Origin: DATMQA01 sp035566895 | Lineage (GTDB): Bacteria; Verrucomicrobiota; Verrucomicrobiia; Limisphaerales; UBA8199 | Length of the DNA: 64,000 nucleotides | Direction: 5' to 3' | NCBI GenBank assembly: GCA_035566895.1 | Contig: DATMQA010000069.1 | Span: 111,335-175,334 of the forward strand | Shown here: positions 34,242 to 43,484 of the stretch, piece after piece | How the letters are laid out: every line of letters begins with the position of its first letter | How positions within the stretch are numbered: the first letter of the stretch is position 1 | Made by a program: the position numbers and the translations under genes | The notes under the pieces: model-generated | What the model was told of the DNA's origin: nothing | The model's input: the letters and a program-made list of their open reading frames with translations, nothing else | Databases searched by the model: none

Positions 34242-36341
34242 ATGGAGCGGTCGAAAGCTGCAATTCCTAAAGCAGTCGCCGGAACCGTTAAAGCAACCGG
34301 CCCGGCCACTCTAGCCGCGCAACCGCTCCGCTACCGGGTTCTGAGACCGGCAGCGCTCGTCCTAAGTCTTCTTTTTTTCGTGCCCACGGCGTTTTTTGTC
34401 CTGCCGGACTTCGGGACCGAACCGAGCTGGCGGCTGATGCTCAATCGCGCGTTCTCGGAGGGTTGGGCCTTCGGTGACCGGGTGATTTGGACCTATGGAC
34501 CGTTGGGGTTCCTGGAGACGCGCTTTCCCTACGGCGTTAGCCCCTGGTATTACGCGGGGTTCGATTTGCTGGTGTTGTTGCTCTTCTTCCGCCTGGCGAT
34601 CGATGTGTCAAAGCTGAAGTTCGACACTGCGCTAGCCTGGGCTTGCGTGGCCTCCCTGTTCACTTGCAAAAGATTGATTCATGACCAGCCGTCCTCGGCC
34701 CTTTTTGTTCTGATCGTTTACTTGCTGGTACGCAACCTGACCCGGCCGGGCGCCTTTAGTTCCGCTGCGCTGGTTGCCGCGTCGGTGACCGGTCTCTTGT
34801 TCAAGCTGAACTTCGGTCTCGTGAGTCTTTTGCTTTGTGGCGGGGTGTTTTTGCTTAAGGCGCTGGCCCGCGAGCGGTCGGCCGGGTGGTGGTTGCTGGT
34901 GGTGGTGCTGCAAGTGGCGTTGGCGTGGCTGCTGGCCGCGCAGTTCAATACGAACCTGGCGGCTTACCTCAAGAGCAGCCTCCTGGTGATTGGGCAATAT
35001 AGCGACGCGGCGGCGTGGGGGCCAGGTCCCGGAGCGGTGGCGCACCGCGTCGTGGTCCTGTTCTTTTTGGGCTATATCGCGTTGGCGGCTCTTTTTCTCC
35101 GCAAGCACGGTTTTGCCAGGGAACCTTTGGTCTCTTTGCTCATCGGGGCCGCTGCGGTCTTCATGCTCTACAAGACGGCGATTGTGCGCGGTGATTACAA
35201 CCATACCAAATGCTTCCTGCTGGGCTTTCCCCTCATCGCGCTGGCCTTTGTCGTTCATGCGCCAGAGAGTCTCCGACCGCTTTGGCGGCTGCTTTTCCTG
35301 GTATCGACGGCTTACTCGAGCATGCTCATGCTGGCGGAGTTTGGGAACGCGCTAATTTATATGCAGCCCGAATACCTCAAAGCCTTTTTCCCGGTGAATT
35401 ACCTCAAGGGAATCCAGGATTACCATTACGTGGCTGACTGGAAGGCCTATAGCGATGGGGTGCGCCGTGTCTGCCCCGAGCGCGCGGTCCCGGAAAACGT
35501 GCTGCAACTTATTGGGACGAACAGCGTCGATGTTTTCCCCTCGGAGACGACGCTGGCCTTAGGCAGCGGCCTGAATTATCAGCCCCGGCCCGTTCCGCAA
35601 AGTTACGCCGCGATACACCCGCAACTTCAAGCCCGGGACCTCGCTTTTCTTGAGTCCGACGAGGCGCCGCGTTTTATCTTGCAGGTGCTGGGAGAAAAAG
35701 CCGCCAGTCCCGATGGCCGCTATACACCCTGGGACGAGCCGGCGGTTCTGCGGCTCTTGCGCCGGCAGTACATCCTGCGGCTGGGGTTCACCAATTTGCA
35801 GAGCGCGGCCCCGGAGACTCCGCCCAAAATGAGCCCTATCCTGCTGCTGGAACGCGAGCCTCGTGAGGAGTTAAGAGGGTTAACTGAGTTAAAAGAGGTA
35901 AAGGGGGGAGACGGCAGGATGACCCCCTCGGTTAACGAACAAGCTGGGAGCGAGTTCGTCTTGCCGGAGCACGAGGGAGAACTCTATGCCCGAATCAAAA
36001 TGAAAAAGACTCTCCTCGGCCGCCTCGTTACCTTCCTCTACCGGGGGGCGCCGGTGCACGCCCGGTTTCGCCTGGAGAACGGAACGACAAAAGAAGCGCG
36101 CGTGATCCCCGCCAACCTCGAATCCGGGGTCCTGGTGAACTATTTCGCCGAAGTCACTGACTCCGAAAGCGCCAGGAATTATCTCTTCCACCAATCGCGG
36201 GGAAACCCGAGATGCGTCGCCCTGCAATTCGATTTCGACCATTCGTGGGAATACCGGCGCGAGTTCGAAGTGACTTACTTCCACGGCTTAGTTAGTGGCT
36301 CGCATCTGCTTGAGTCCCGGCTCCTGACTCCTGCCCCTTGA
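34242..36341 (+). CDS. Polytopic membrane protein, hypothetical
   Basis: The 699-residue protein has about ten hydrophobic helices in residues 35-385 and a soluble C-terminal part of about 300 residues. The first loop after helix 1 holds FGTEPSWRLMLNRAFSEGW and VIWTYGPLGFLETRFPYG, a pattern reminiscent of GT-C glycosyltransferases, but no DxD-type motif is certain. At residues 543-554 the sequence LRGLTELKEVKG is encoded by an AGTTAA-word repeat (35867-35906), apparently inserted in frame. The 3' end overlaps the convergent kinase gene by 50 bases. Function unknown. Confidence 0.7.
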   Translation: MERSKAAIPKAVAGTVKATGPATLAAQPLRYRVLRPAALVLSLLFFVPTAFFVLPDFGTEPSWRLMLNRAFSEGWAFGDRVIWTYGPLGFLETRFPYGVSPWYYAGFDLLVLLLFFRLAIDVSKLKFDTALAWACVASLFTCKRLIHDQPSSALFVLIVYLLVRNLTRPGAFSSAALVAASVTGLLFKLNFGLVSLLLCGGVFLLKALARERSAGWWLLVVVLQVALAWLLAAQFNTNLAAYLKSSLLVIGQYSDAAAWGPGPGAVAHRVVVLFFLGYIALAALFLRKHGFAREPLVSLLIGAAAVFMLYKTAIVRGDYNHTKCFLLGFPLIALAFVVHAPESLRPLWRLLFLVSTAYSSMLMLAEFGNALIYMQPEYLKAFFPVNYLKGIQDYHYVADWKAYSDGVRRVCPERAVPENVLQLIGTNSVDVFPSETTLALGSGLNYQPRPVPQSYAAIHPQLQARDLAFLESDEAPRFILQVLGEKAASPDGRYTPWDEPAVLRLLRRQYILRLGFTNLQSAAPETPPKMSPILLLEREPREELRGLTELKEVKGGDGRMTPSVNEQAGSEFVLPEHEGELYARIKMKKTLLGRLVTFLYRGAPVHARFRLENGTTKEARVIPANLESGVLVNYFAEVTDSESARNYLFHQSRGNPRCVALQFDFDHSWEYRREFEVTYFHGLVSGSHLLESRLLTPAP
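35867..35906 (+). repeat. AGTTAA-word repeat, copy C, inside a coding sequence
   Basis: It contains GAGTTAAGAGGGTTAACTGA and GTTAAAAGAGGTAAAG, similar to the central part of copies A and B. It is in frame inside the membrane-protein gene. Confidence 0.65.
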
Positions 36342-39300
36342 CCTCCGGCTCCCGGCCCGTTTTCAGCGGCGCTTCAAACAGCCGAATCGAATTCTCCTCC
36401 GTCGCAACCGCCAGATGCGTGCCGTCGGGCGAGAACCGCAGAAAGTTGCCGGCTTGCGGAAAATCCAGCGAGAGCAGTTCGCGCTGGGTGGCCAGGTGCC
36501 AGAATTTGAGGGACTCCTTCCGAGCAATCGAAGCCAGGGTCCGGCCGTCGGGCGAGAAGGCCACATCAGTGGCTTCCTCCATGTGTCCGGAAAGAGTCGC
36601 CAGGTCCTTCCCGCTGGCGGTATCCCACAAACGAATGGTTCCATCCATGCTGCCGGTGGCGAGGGTTCCGCCATCAGGCGAAAAGGCCAGGCCGCTGACG
36701 AAATCGCGGTGGCCGGCCAGTTGAATTTCGTGGCCGGTACTGGCTTCGAACAAGTGAACGAGCTTTTCTCGTTCGAGACTGAGCGCGAGGTGCCTGCCAC
36801 CTGGACTCAGCACCGTCGAGCGGAAGGGCGGGGCCGGCCCGTGAGCCGAGCCGAGCAGCTTGCCGCTCGCCGTTTCCCAGAAGCGGATTAGCCCTGTCCC
36901 GTCGATTCCAAAAAACACCCTGCCCTCGGGCGAAAGGCCGGCGGCGTTCAAAGTTCCCGCAGCAAGTAAGAGTCCGGAAAGCTTTACTCTCGAAGTCCCA
37001 ACTCCTTCGTGGGCCGGCTTGCCCGGAGCCCAAAAATCGAGGGTTCCGGCCATTTCATTCAGGCCGATGACCTGGGTGCCGTCGGGTGCAAAGCCGAGTA
37101 CCCAGGCGCCTGGAATCTTCGCAATCGGCTGCCGGTTTGCCACCTCCCAAAGATTCGGCCGCCAAACTCCACCGCTCGGGCTGGACAATTCCAGGAACGC
37201 ACCATCGGGCGAAAAGGAAAAACGGGTGTCATTCTCATGGGGTAGCGACTCCTGTCGGTCCGGTAACCCGGCGGGCCACAGCCGGACGGTTTGATCCTTG
37301 CCGCCCGTGGCCAGCATTCGGCCGTCCGGCCTGAAAGCCACACACCACACTTCGTTGTCGTGGCCGCGGAACACACCCTTCTCCCGCAAAGTGGTTGAAT
37401 CCCAGGCGCGGAGGGTCTGGTCGGAACCGACCGTCGCGAGCGTCGAGCCGTCCGGGGAAAATGCGGCCGACCAAACGGTCAGCGAATGTCCCGTGATTTT
37501 AGCCGGGTGTTGGCCGGACCCCAGGTCCCAAACCAAAGCGTCGCTGGACCAGCCGGCAGTCGTCAGCCGTTTGCCATCGGGCGAAAATGCCATCGACCAG
37601 ACAGATTTTTCGGTCGGCAGCGTGCGGAGCAATTCACCCGTGCCGGCATCCCAGAGAAGCACACTGGTTCTGGTGCCGGCGACCGCGAGCTGTCGGCCAT
37701 CCGGTGAGAGCGCCAGAGCACGGCCTGGCCGCTTCAGCACCAGGAGCCTTTTCCCCTGACTATAGTCCCACAAAGTCACTTTGCCTGACGGTTCCCAGAA
37801 AAACGGGCTCGATTCTGAAATTGCCAGCAGCGAACCGGTTTTCGAGATGGCGGCGATTTGGCCAGGGTAATTGGTAATGGGCTGCCACGTGCCGGTCTGC
37901 CAAAGGTTCACCCCGTGATGACCCGCAGCCATCAGAATCTTGCTGTCAGGCGAGAAGCCGACAGACCACACCGCTCCTGCGTAACCGCCCAACGTCGTCA
38001 CCGCTTCGCGGCGTTCAACGTCCCAAATCCTTGCGGTGCCGTCCTGGCTGCCGGAAGCCAGCAGCCGGCCATCGGGCGAAAAGGCGGCACAGGTTACAAT
38101 CCAGGTGTGTCCGGTGAGAGTCGCGAGGTGGTTACCCCGGCACAGGTTCCACAGGTAGCGCCATTCGAACCCGCGCAAATCGGTCTCGCCGGGTCGCGGG
38201 GACAGTGCCGCCAAGGTTCGCCGTGCCAATCCAAAATCGCGGCGTTGGATGGCCTGGGAAGCAAGGTTTACGTCCGCCGCATAGAGGTTCAGCCTGACCT
38301 TGGCCGCAGATGCTTCCGCCAGGCGCCGCTGATTCAATTCGCCCGCGGCATTGAGCTCGGCGCGGCGCCATTCCAAAAGGACACCGCCGAGGCCGAGCAC
38401 AACTGCCACGAGCAGCGCGGTCGAGAGGAGCGCGGGCCCGGGATGGCGCCGGCACCAAAGCCAGAGCTTTTGCGGGGCCGAAACCGGCCGCGCCTGAATC
38501 GGTTCGTTGGCCAGAAAATGGCCCAGGTCCTGCCCTAGAGCCCTGGCGGAGCTGTAGCGGCGTGCAGGCTCCTTTTGGAGGCATTTCAGGCAGATAGTCT
38601 GCAAGTCCGCAGGCACGCTTGGATTCAAACGGCGCGGCGGCACCGGTTCAGTGGTCTGCACCTGCAGCAGGATTTCCTGGAGGGTTTCACCTTGAAACGG
38701 CGGCCGGCCCGTCACGAGTTGATAGAGGATGGCGCCCAGGGAATAGATGTCGCCAGCGGGTCCGGCCGGGCCGTGTTTGCCGGCGGCTTGTTCCGGCGGC
38801 ATGTGCTCGGGCGAGCCCAGGGCCTGGCCGGTGAGGGTCAATTGAGAATCGCTTTTGAGCAATTTGGCCAGGCCGAAATCCGTGATGCGCGGCTGGTCCA
38901 GGCTGTCCAACAGCACGTTGGAAGGCTTGAGGTCGCGATGCAGCACACCCTGTTCGTGCGCATAATGCATCGCCTCGGCCATCGCCTTGAGATAGACGGC
39001 GGCGCGCCGGGCCGGCAGCGGCTTTTCCCGGGCGACCTCGGCCAGGTTCCTGCCCTGGATGTATTCCATCGAGAAGTAGTGCTGGCCGTCGTGGAGGCCA
39101 ACCTCATAGATGGGGACGATGTTGGGGTGGTGGAGCCCGGCAGCGGCCTGGGCCTCGGTACGAAAACGTTGGACAAATTCCTGGCTGGAAAAAGGCCCGT
39201 GCAGGACCATTTTCACCGCTACCGTCCGATCGAGGCTCAACTGCCGGGCTTTGTAAACCACCCCCATGCCGCCTCGGGCGATTTCCTCGAGCAGTTCATA

Positions 39301-39465
39301 ATCCCCGAGGCGATGCGGCCGGGAGTCGGTGAACGGCCCGGCCTCGTCCGAGCCGCTGCCGGGCGAACCAAATGCCAGGCGCCCCAGACACTTCCGGCAA
39401 AGGCCATCCAGGGCCGCCTCGCTTAATGCCGCGCCGCATTTGGGACAAGTTCGCTCGGCGTTCAT
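36292..39465 (-). CDS. Serine/threonine protein kinase with zinc ribbon and WD40 propellers
   Basis: The 1057-residue protein has, in order: a zinc ribbon (CPKCG, CRKCLG; residues 7-26), a Hanks-type kinase domain (about 50-315; EEIARGGMGVVYKA, VAVKMV, HRDLKPSNVLL, DFGLAK, MPPEQA), one membrane helix (ALLSTALLVAVVLGLGGVLL; about 345-365), and a long C-terminal region of WD40 repeats (HTWIVTCAAFSPDGRLLASGS and a dozen similar blades). All catalytic residues are present. It should sense or bind extracytoplasmic partners through the propellers and phosphorylate cytoplasmic proteins. An ECF sigma factor gene lies 48 bases upstream on the same strand, a pairing common in this phylum. Confidence 0.93.
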   Translation of the reverse strand: MNAERTCPKCGAALSEAALDGLCRKCLGRLAFGSPGSGSDEAGPFTDSRPHRLGDYELLEEIARGGMGVVYKARQLSLDRTVAVKMVLHGPFSSQEFVQRFRTEAQAAAGLHHPNIVPIYEVGLHDGQHYFSMEYIQGRNLAEVAREKPLPARRAAVYLKAMAEAMHYAHEQGVLHRDLKPSNVLLDSLDQPRITDFGLAKLLKSDSQLTLTGQALGSPEHMPPEQAAGKHGPAGPAGDIYSLGAILYQLVTGRPPFQGETLQEILLQVQTTEPVPPRRLNPSVPADLQTICLKCLQKEPARRYSSARALGQDLGHFLANEPIQARPVSAPQKLWLWCRRHPGPALLSTALLVAVVLGLGGVLLEWRRAELNAAGELNQRRLAEASAAKVRLNLYAADVNLASQAIQRRDFGLARRTLAALSPRPGETDLRGFEWRYLWNLCRGNHLATLTGHTWIVTCAAFSPDGRLLASGSQDGTARIWDVERREAVTTLGGYAGAVWSVGFSPDSKILMAAGHHGVNLWQTGTWQPITNYPGQIAAISKTGSLLAISESSPFFWEPSGKVTLWDYSQGKRLLVLKRPGRALALSPDGRQLAVAGTRTSVLLWDAGTGELLRTLPTEKSVWSMAFSPDGKRLTTAGWSSDALVWDLGSGQHPAKITGHSLTVWSAAFSPDGSTLATVGSDQTLRAWDSTTLREKGVFRGHDNEVWCVAFRPDGRMLATGGKDQTVRLWPAGLPDRQESLPHENDTRFSFSPDGAFLELSSPSGGVWRPNLWEVANRQPIAKIPGAWVLGFAPDGTQVIGLNEMAGTLDFWAPGKPAHEGVGTSRVKLSGLLLAAGTLNAAGLSPEGRVFFGIDGTGLIRFWETASGKLLGSAHGPAPPFRSTVLSPGGRHLALSLEREKLVHLFEASTGHEIQLAGHRDFVSGLAFSPDGGTLATGSMDGTIRLWDTASGKDLATLSGHMEEATDVAFSPDGRTLASIARKESLKFWHLATQRELLSLDFPQAGNFLRFSPDGTHLAVATEENSIRLFEAPLKTGREPEVKGQESGAGTQADASH

Positions 39466-39513
39466 TTGCCTGAATGGGGCTTCATCAGAATAAGAAGCAA
39501 AACAGGCAGGGAA

Positions 39514-40269
39514 TTACAGGCTTTCCGTGAGGACCTCGTGGAGATGCCGCATCTCTTCATCCGTTTCGAGCGGATTGGCCACCGTTTGGGCGACTTCGGT
39601 GCGCACCAGCTCACGATACCGGTTCCGGAGGCGGTGCACGGCGACCGCAACGGCCTGGCTGCTCATGGCCAACTGCACCCCCGCCGCGGTATAATCGCCC
39701 TCGCCGGGTTCATCGGTCAGATAGAGCTTTAGTTGCTCAAACTGACGGCTTTTGCCCCCGGCGGTCATTTCCGCCTGGAGTTTGCGCAAGGCTTCTTCCA
39801 GCACGGTTGTCGCCCAGCGGAGATCGAAAAGTTTATCGGGCGAAACATTGACGCTCGGCTCGCTCCCGTACCGCTGTTCAGATTCCAGCGCGTTGAGAGA
39901 GATAATTTGCTGGCCGCCGCCGCGCTTGGCCGCTTTGGACCAATCCCGTTCATTGGCGAGGAAATGGGTCAATGAGGTCAGCAGGAAGGTCCGGAATTTT
40001 CCCTTGCGCGGGTCAACCGCGCCGAAGTCTTTCCGTTCGAGCAACAGGGCGAAGAATTTCTGGGTAAGGTCCTGGGCGTCCTCGGGACCATAACCCTGCC
40101 TTCGGATGAAGCCATAAAGCGGCGGCCAATAGGTGCGACAGAGCTTTTCGAGTGCCTCGGCGCCCTGCTGCGACTCATTTTGACCGGCCAACAAAACCAC
40201 GCTCCAATGGGTGGTGTTGAACTGGCGTCCCGGCGGGTCCAGCGGGCGGAGCATCTCCGAGGACCTCAT
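39514..40269 (-). CDS. ECF-type RNA polymerase sigma factor
   Basis: From ATG 40269 the protein has about 251 residues. Sigma-2 features are CRTYWPPLYGFIRRQGYG and EDAQDLTQKFFALLLER; sigma-4 is seen in YTAAGVQLAMSSQAVAVAVHRLRNRYRELVR. The family resembles ECF sigma factors linked to Ser/Thr kinases in Planctomycetes/Verrucomicrobia, where no anti-sigma factor is encoded and the kinase may control activity. The start at 40296 is possible but would run into repeat-like sequence. The WD40 kinase follows. Confidence 0.88.
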   Translation of the reverse strand: MRSSEMLRPLDPPGRQFNTTHWSVVLLAGQNESQQGAEALEKLCRTYWPPLYGFIRRQGYGPEDAQDLTQKFFALLLERKDFGAVDPRKGKFRTFLLTSLTHFLANERDWSKAAKRGGGQQIISLNALESEQRYGSEPSVNVSPDKLFDLRWATTVLEEALRKLQAEMTAGGKSRQFEQLKLYLTDEPGEGDYTAAGVQLAMSSQAVAVAVHRLRNRYRELVRTEVAQTVANPLETDEEMRHLHEVLTESL

Positions 40270-40327
40270 AACACCTTCGAGCCGGACCGCGGACATTCCC
40301 GTCCTGTGCCACCAGGATTCGAGGTGT

Positions 40328-40577
40328 CATCCCGTAAGGAATGGTTGAGAATAGCCCACCGTTTCAACGGTGCGGTAGGCCAGCATTTAAAGTGTATAAA
40401 GTCCCGCCCGGGACGGCAGTCGAACGGGATGAATCTCGGGGTTGCAAGGGGATAACAATTAGGCGCTCCCCAAGACTCCGCTATCTGCCGTCCCTGGCGG
40501 GACTTGACCTCGCTCTCCCTTCCCTGCCCACCGTTGAAACGGTGGGCTATTTTCGAACGTCCCTTCGGGACAGGACC
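40328..40577. repeat. REPIN-like ~250-bp inverted repeat
   Basis: Two ~95-bp arms face each other around a ~60-bp spacer. Each arm has AATAGCCCACCGTTTCAACG (left from about 40350; right as its complement, 40528-40552) and then AGTCCCGCC-GGGACGGCAG (left about 40399-40419; right 40485-40504). The CCCACCG/CGGTGGG palindrome is perfect in the right arm and has drifted in the left (GGTGCGG). The element fills the region between the sigma factor and the SurA-like gene, with GTCCCTTCGGGAC as a small outer hairpin. Confidence 0.85.
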
Positions 40578-40747
40578 GGCAGTCGGGAGTTTAAGTCTCC
40601 CGCGGGCCATCACCGCCCGCTCACATAACAATCTCGTCATCATTCGCTAAACCCACGGCTTTGAAGTTACCTTACCCCCAAACACACGCCATTTCCAGCC
40701 CCTTGACCCCTGGAGCTGTCCATGCCTAAACTGGGTGCGCTCAACAA

Positions 40748-41860
40748 ATGAAAGCCGTTTGTACATTGCTGGCCGCCGCCCTCCTTTGGATGGGCCTGCT
40801 TACTGCCGGGGCCGAACTGGTCAACGGTATCAATGCGATTGTGGATGACTCGGTCATCACTTACGATGAGGTGCAGGTTGAGACAGCGCGGATGGCCGAT
40901 ACGCTGATTCGGCGCTACCGCGGCGACCCGGAAACGCTCGATAAGGAGATGGCCGATATCAAGAAAAGGAACCTCGAAACGCTGCTCAATCGGCAGTTAA
41001 TCCTGCACGAATTCAAGACCGCCGGTTATGTCCTGCCGGAGAGCGTGATCGACGATCTGGTGCGGGAACGTATCAAGGCGCGGTTTCATGACGAAGTGAC
41101 CCTGACCAAAACGCTCCAGGAACAAGGCATGACCAAGGAGAAATTCCGGCAGCAAGTCCGGGAGCAATTCATCATCGATCAGTTGCGCTTAAAAAACGTC
41201 TCCTCGGACAAAATCATCATTTCTCCCCACAAAGTTGAGGCGTATTACCTGGCGCATCGCGAGGAGTTCAAAATTGAAAACGAGGTCAAGCTGCGGACGA
41301 TCATCTTGAAGACTTCCGAGGACACGAATGCGCCGGCGCCGGCCAAACTCGCCGAGGAGATTTTCAAAAAAATCAACGGCGGGGCCTCCTTCGAACAGAT
41401 GGCCTCGCTCTACTCCCAAGGCTCTCAACGCAGCCAGGGCGGCGATTGGGGTTGGTGGACGCGAAAGAAAATGACCAAGGGCTTGTCGGACATCGCGTTT
41501 TCTCTGCCGCCGGGAAAGTGCAGTGGTGTGTTTGGGCTGTCCTCGGGCGATGATTATTGGGTTTATCAGTATGAAGACAGCCGGCCGACGTTGGCGCGTC
41601 ATTACGGCATCGACCCCAAATCCAACAAACAGGTGCTGCTGGAAGAACGGAAATGTGACGACGCTTCAGCGGTCACGAACCTGCCGCCAGCTCAGGAGTT
41701 TTATTTGCTCAAGGTCGATGAGACCCGCCAGGAGCACTTCAAATCATTGGGTGAAGTGCGCGATGAAGTCGAAAAGAACCTGTTGGAGGACGAAAAGACG
41801 CGCCTGGAAAATGAGTGGCTCGGACGGCTCCGCAAGAAGACCTTTGTCAGCTATTTCTGA
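40748..41860 (+). CDS. SurA-like periplasmic peptidyl-prolyl isomerase/chaperone
   Basis: The 370-residue protein has a signal peptide (ALLWMGLLTAGAE), an N-terminal SurA_N-like chaperone region (NGINAIVDDSVITYDEV, LNRQLILHEF, then EQGMTKEKFRQQVREQ), and a parvulin domain (about 175-290; VKLRTIIL, GGASFEQMASLYSQGS, GGDWGWW, IAFSLPPGKCSGV). It would help outer-membrane proteins fold in the periplasm. It is immediately followed by pdxA, the same neighbour that surA has in many Proteobacteria (surA-pdxA-ksgA). That conserved adjacency supports the call. Confidence 0.88.
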   Translation: MKAVCTLLAAALLWMGLLTAGAELVNGINAIVDDSVITYDEVQVETARMADTLIRRYRGDPETLDKEMADIKKRNLETLLNRQLILHEFKTAGYVLPESVIDDLVRERIKARFHDEVTLTKTLQEQGMTKEKFRQQVREQFIIDQLRLKNVSSDKIIISPHKVEAYYLAHREEFKIENEVKLRTIILKTSEDTNAPAPAKLAEEIFKKINGGASFEQMASLYSQGSQRSQGGDWGWWTRKKMTKGLSDIAFSLPPGKCSGVFGLSSGDDYWVYQYEDSRPTLARHYGIDPKSNKQVLLEERKCDDASAVTNLPPAQEFYLLKVDETRQEHFKSLGEVRDEVEKNLLEDEKTRLENEWLGRLRKKTFVSYF

Positions 41861-41864
41861 GGAA

Positions 41865-41948
41865 TGAAACGTGAATCGTGAATCGTGAAACGTGCGACCC
41901 GGTACCCGGAGAGCACCAGGATTCGCTTCACGTTTCACGTCTTACTTC
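41865..41948. repeat. GTGAAACGT-word hairpin between surA-like gene and pdxA
   Basis: Left arm words: GAAACGTGAATCGTGAATCG and TGAAACGTG (41865-41894). Right arm: TTCGCTTCACGTTTCACGTC (41922-41943). Loop about 28 bases. Confidence 0.75.
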
Positions 41949-41957
41949 TGACTCCCC

Positions 41958-42974
41958 ATGCCTCGTTTAATCGGCATTTCACTTGGCGACATCACCGGCA
42001 TCGGACCGGAGGTTACGCTCAAGGCACTGTCGGTCGAAGCCGCACTCGATGACACGCGTTACCTGCTGATTGGCGACGCCGACCACGCGCGCAAGCTGAA
42101 TCAGCGGTTGGGTCTGGAGCTTCCGTTGCAGGAGGCTGCAGGCCAAAACGGGAAGATGCTCCTGTGCAACCCGCTGGCGGAGGCTTTGCCGGCGGATTTG
42201 TTGGAGGGTTCCCCCGCTGCCGCGCGCGCCGCCGTGGCCTGGGTCAAAGAAGGCGCCGCCCGTTGTCTGCGTGGTGAACTGGACGCGCTGGTGACTGCCC
42301 CGGTGAATAAGCAGGCCATCGTGCGCGCCGGCGTGGCCTTCATCGGCCAGACCGAGCTTCTGTCCCAGTTGGCCGGCACCGAGCGCACCGCCATGATGCT
42401 GCTCGGCCAGGATGACCGGGGTCGCTGGTTGCGCGTCGCGCTGGCCACTACTCACCTGCCGCTTAAATTGGTGGCCGACCAACTGACCCGTGCAAAAATC
42501 GAACTGGTAATCGAGTTGGCGGCCCAGGCCTGCCGCGACTTGGGCCTGCCCCGGGCCCGCCTCGGGATCTGTGGGCTCAATCCTCATGCGGGTGAAGGGG
42601 GTGAGATGGGGAACGAGGAGCAGACCACCATCGGTCCGGCGGTGCGGGCGGCGCAGGCCCGGCAAATCGAGGCCGTCGGGCCGCTCAGCGCCGACGCCTT
42701 GTTTTATTACGCCTATCGCGGGGATTACGACGCCGTCATCGCGATGTACCACGATCAAGGACTGGCGCCGCTGAAAATGGTTGCCTTCGAGCACGGCATT
42801 AACTGGACGCTCGGGCTGCCCTTCATTCGCACCTCGCCCGATCATGGCACCGCCTATGACATCGCAGGCCAGGGCCGAGCCAATCCTTCCAGCATGTTGG
42901 CGGCCATCCGGATGGCGAAACAGTTGGCGCAATCACTAAAGACTGGCCACAAGTTTCCCTCTCCCCGCGCGTGA
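41958..42974 (+). CDS. pdxA: 4-hydroxythreonine-4-phosphate dehydrogenase
   Basis: PdxA makes the 3-amino-1-hydroxyacetone phosphate precursor of pyridoxal phosphate in the DXP-dependent B6 pathway. The 338-residue length is normal. Diagnostic stretches are GDITGIGPEVTLKAL at the start, LVTAPVNKQAI, CGLNPHAGEGG, AMYHDQGLAPLKM and TSPDHGTAYDIAGQGRA; the three histidines that bind the metal can be seen in ATTHLPL, YHDQG and DHGTA. It lies just after the SurA-like gene, on the same strand, with a repeat hairpin between. Confidence 0.95.
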   Translation: MPRLIGISLGDITGIGPEVTLKALSVEAALDDTRYLLIGDADHARKLNQRLGLELPLQEAAGQNGKMLLCNPLAEALPADLLEGSPAAARAAVAWVKEGAARCLRGELDALVTAPVNKQAIVRAGVAFIGQTELLSQLAGTERTAMMLLGQDDRGRWLRVALATTHLPLKLVADQLTRAKIELVIELAAQACRDLGLPRARLGICGLNPHAGEGGEMGNEEQTTIGPAVRAAQARQIEAVGPLSADALFYYAYRGDYDAVIAMYHDQGLAPLKMVAFEHGINWTLGLPFIRTSPDHGTAYDIAGQGRANPSSMLAAIRMAKQLAQSLKTGHKFPSPRA

Positions 42975-43103
42975 GAAGGAACACAAGCCTTTCATGTGGC
43001 CAAAGTCGCCCGCTAGCCTTTATTGATCTGACCTCGTTGACCTCTGCCCAAGCCGACCACCGCGCCTGATTCATCCTCTTCGTTAGTATGGCAGTTCAAA
43101 CGC

Positions 43104-43484
43104 TTACAGCGACCTGGGGAGATAAACCATTCGGTTACGCCAATCCCAAAGCCCGCCGTCCCTTTGCCAAAATCCTGTCAACAGGCGTGCGTGATAACCG
43201 TAGTCCGTACTCCGCACCGTGCCACGAAACAAAATGAGTCCGGCATGATCCTGACCCGCACGAAGTAGTTGGCCAGCATGCCAGCCAAGTGTGGAACGGT
43301 CGAAAGCAACCAAAACCAGATCCGCCTCAGCGCAACCGGTCAGCAGTGCGGCATCATCAAGGCCCAGCCACATGTCGTCCTGCCAATCGGCAATATGAAC
43401 TATGGGTAAATCGGAGCTGAGCCGCCGACAGGCCGAAACCAGCCGGTGTGAGGTATTTTCGTCACCCAGCAGGCGCAACGCCAT
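43104..43484 (-). CDS. DUF5615-type PIN-like toxin
   Basis: The product of about 126 residues starts MALRLLGDENTSHRLV and contains IADWQDDMWLGLDDAALLTG and DLVLVAFDRSTLGW, the acidic pattern of the DUF5615 PIN-like nuclease family (DEN, D, DRS). PIN-domain toxins cut RNA. It overlaps the upstream DUF433 gene by 23 bases, as toxin-antitoxin pairs do. The open frame to 43619 is the antitoxin's shadow in another frame. The toxin activity is inferred from family and pairing. Confidence 0.8.
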   Translation of the reverse strand: MALRLLGDENTSHRLVSACRRLSSDLPIVHIADWQDDMWLGLDDAALLTGCAEADLVLVAFDRSTLGWHAGQLLRAGQDHAGLILFRGTVRSTDYGYHARLLTGFWQRDGGLWDWRNRMVYLPRSL

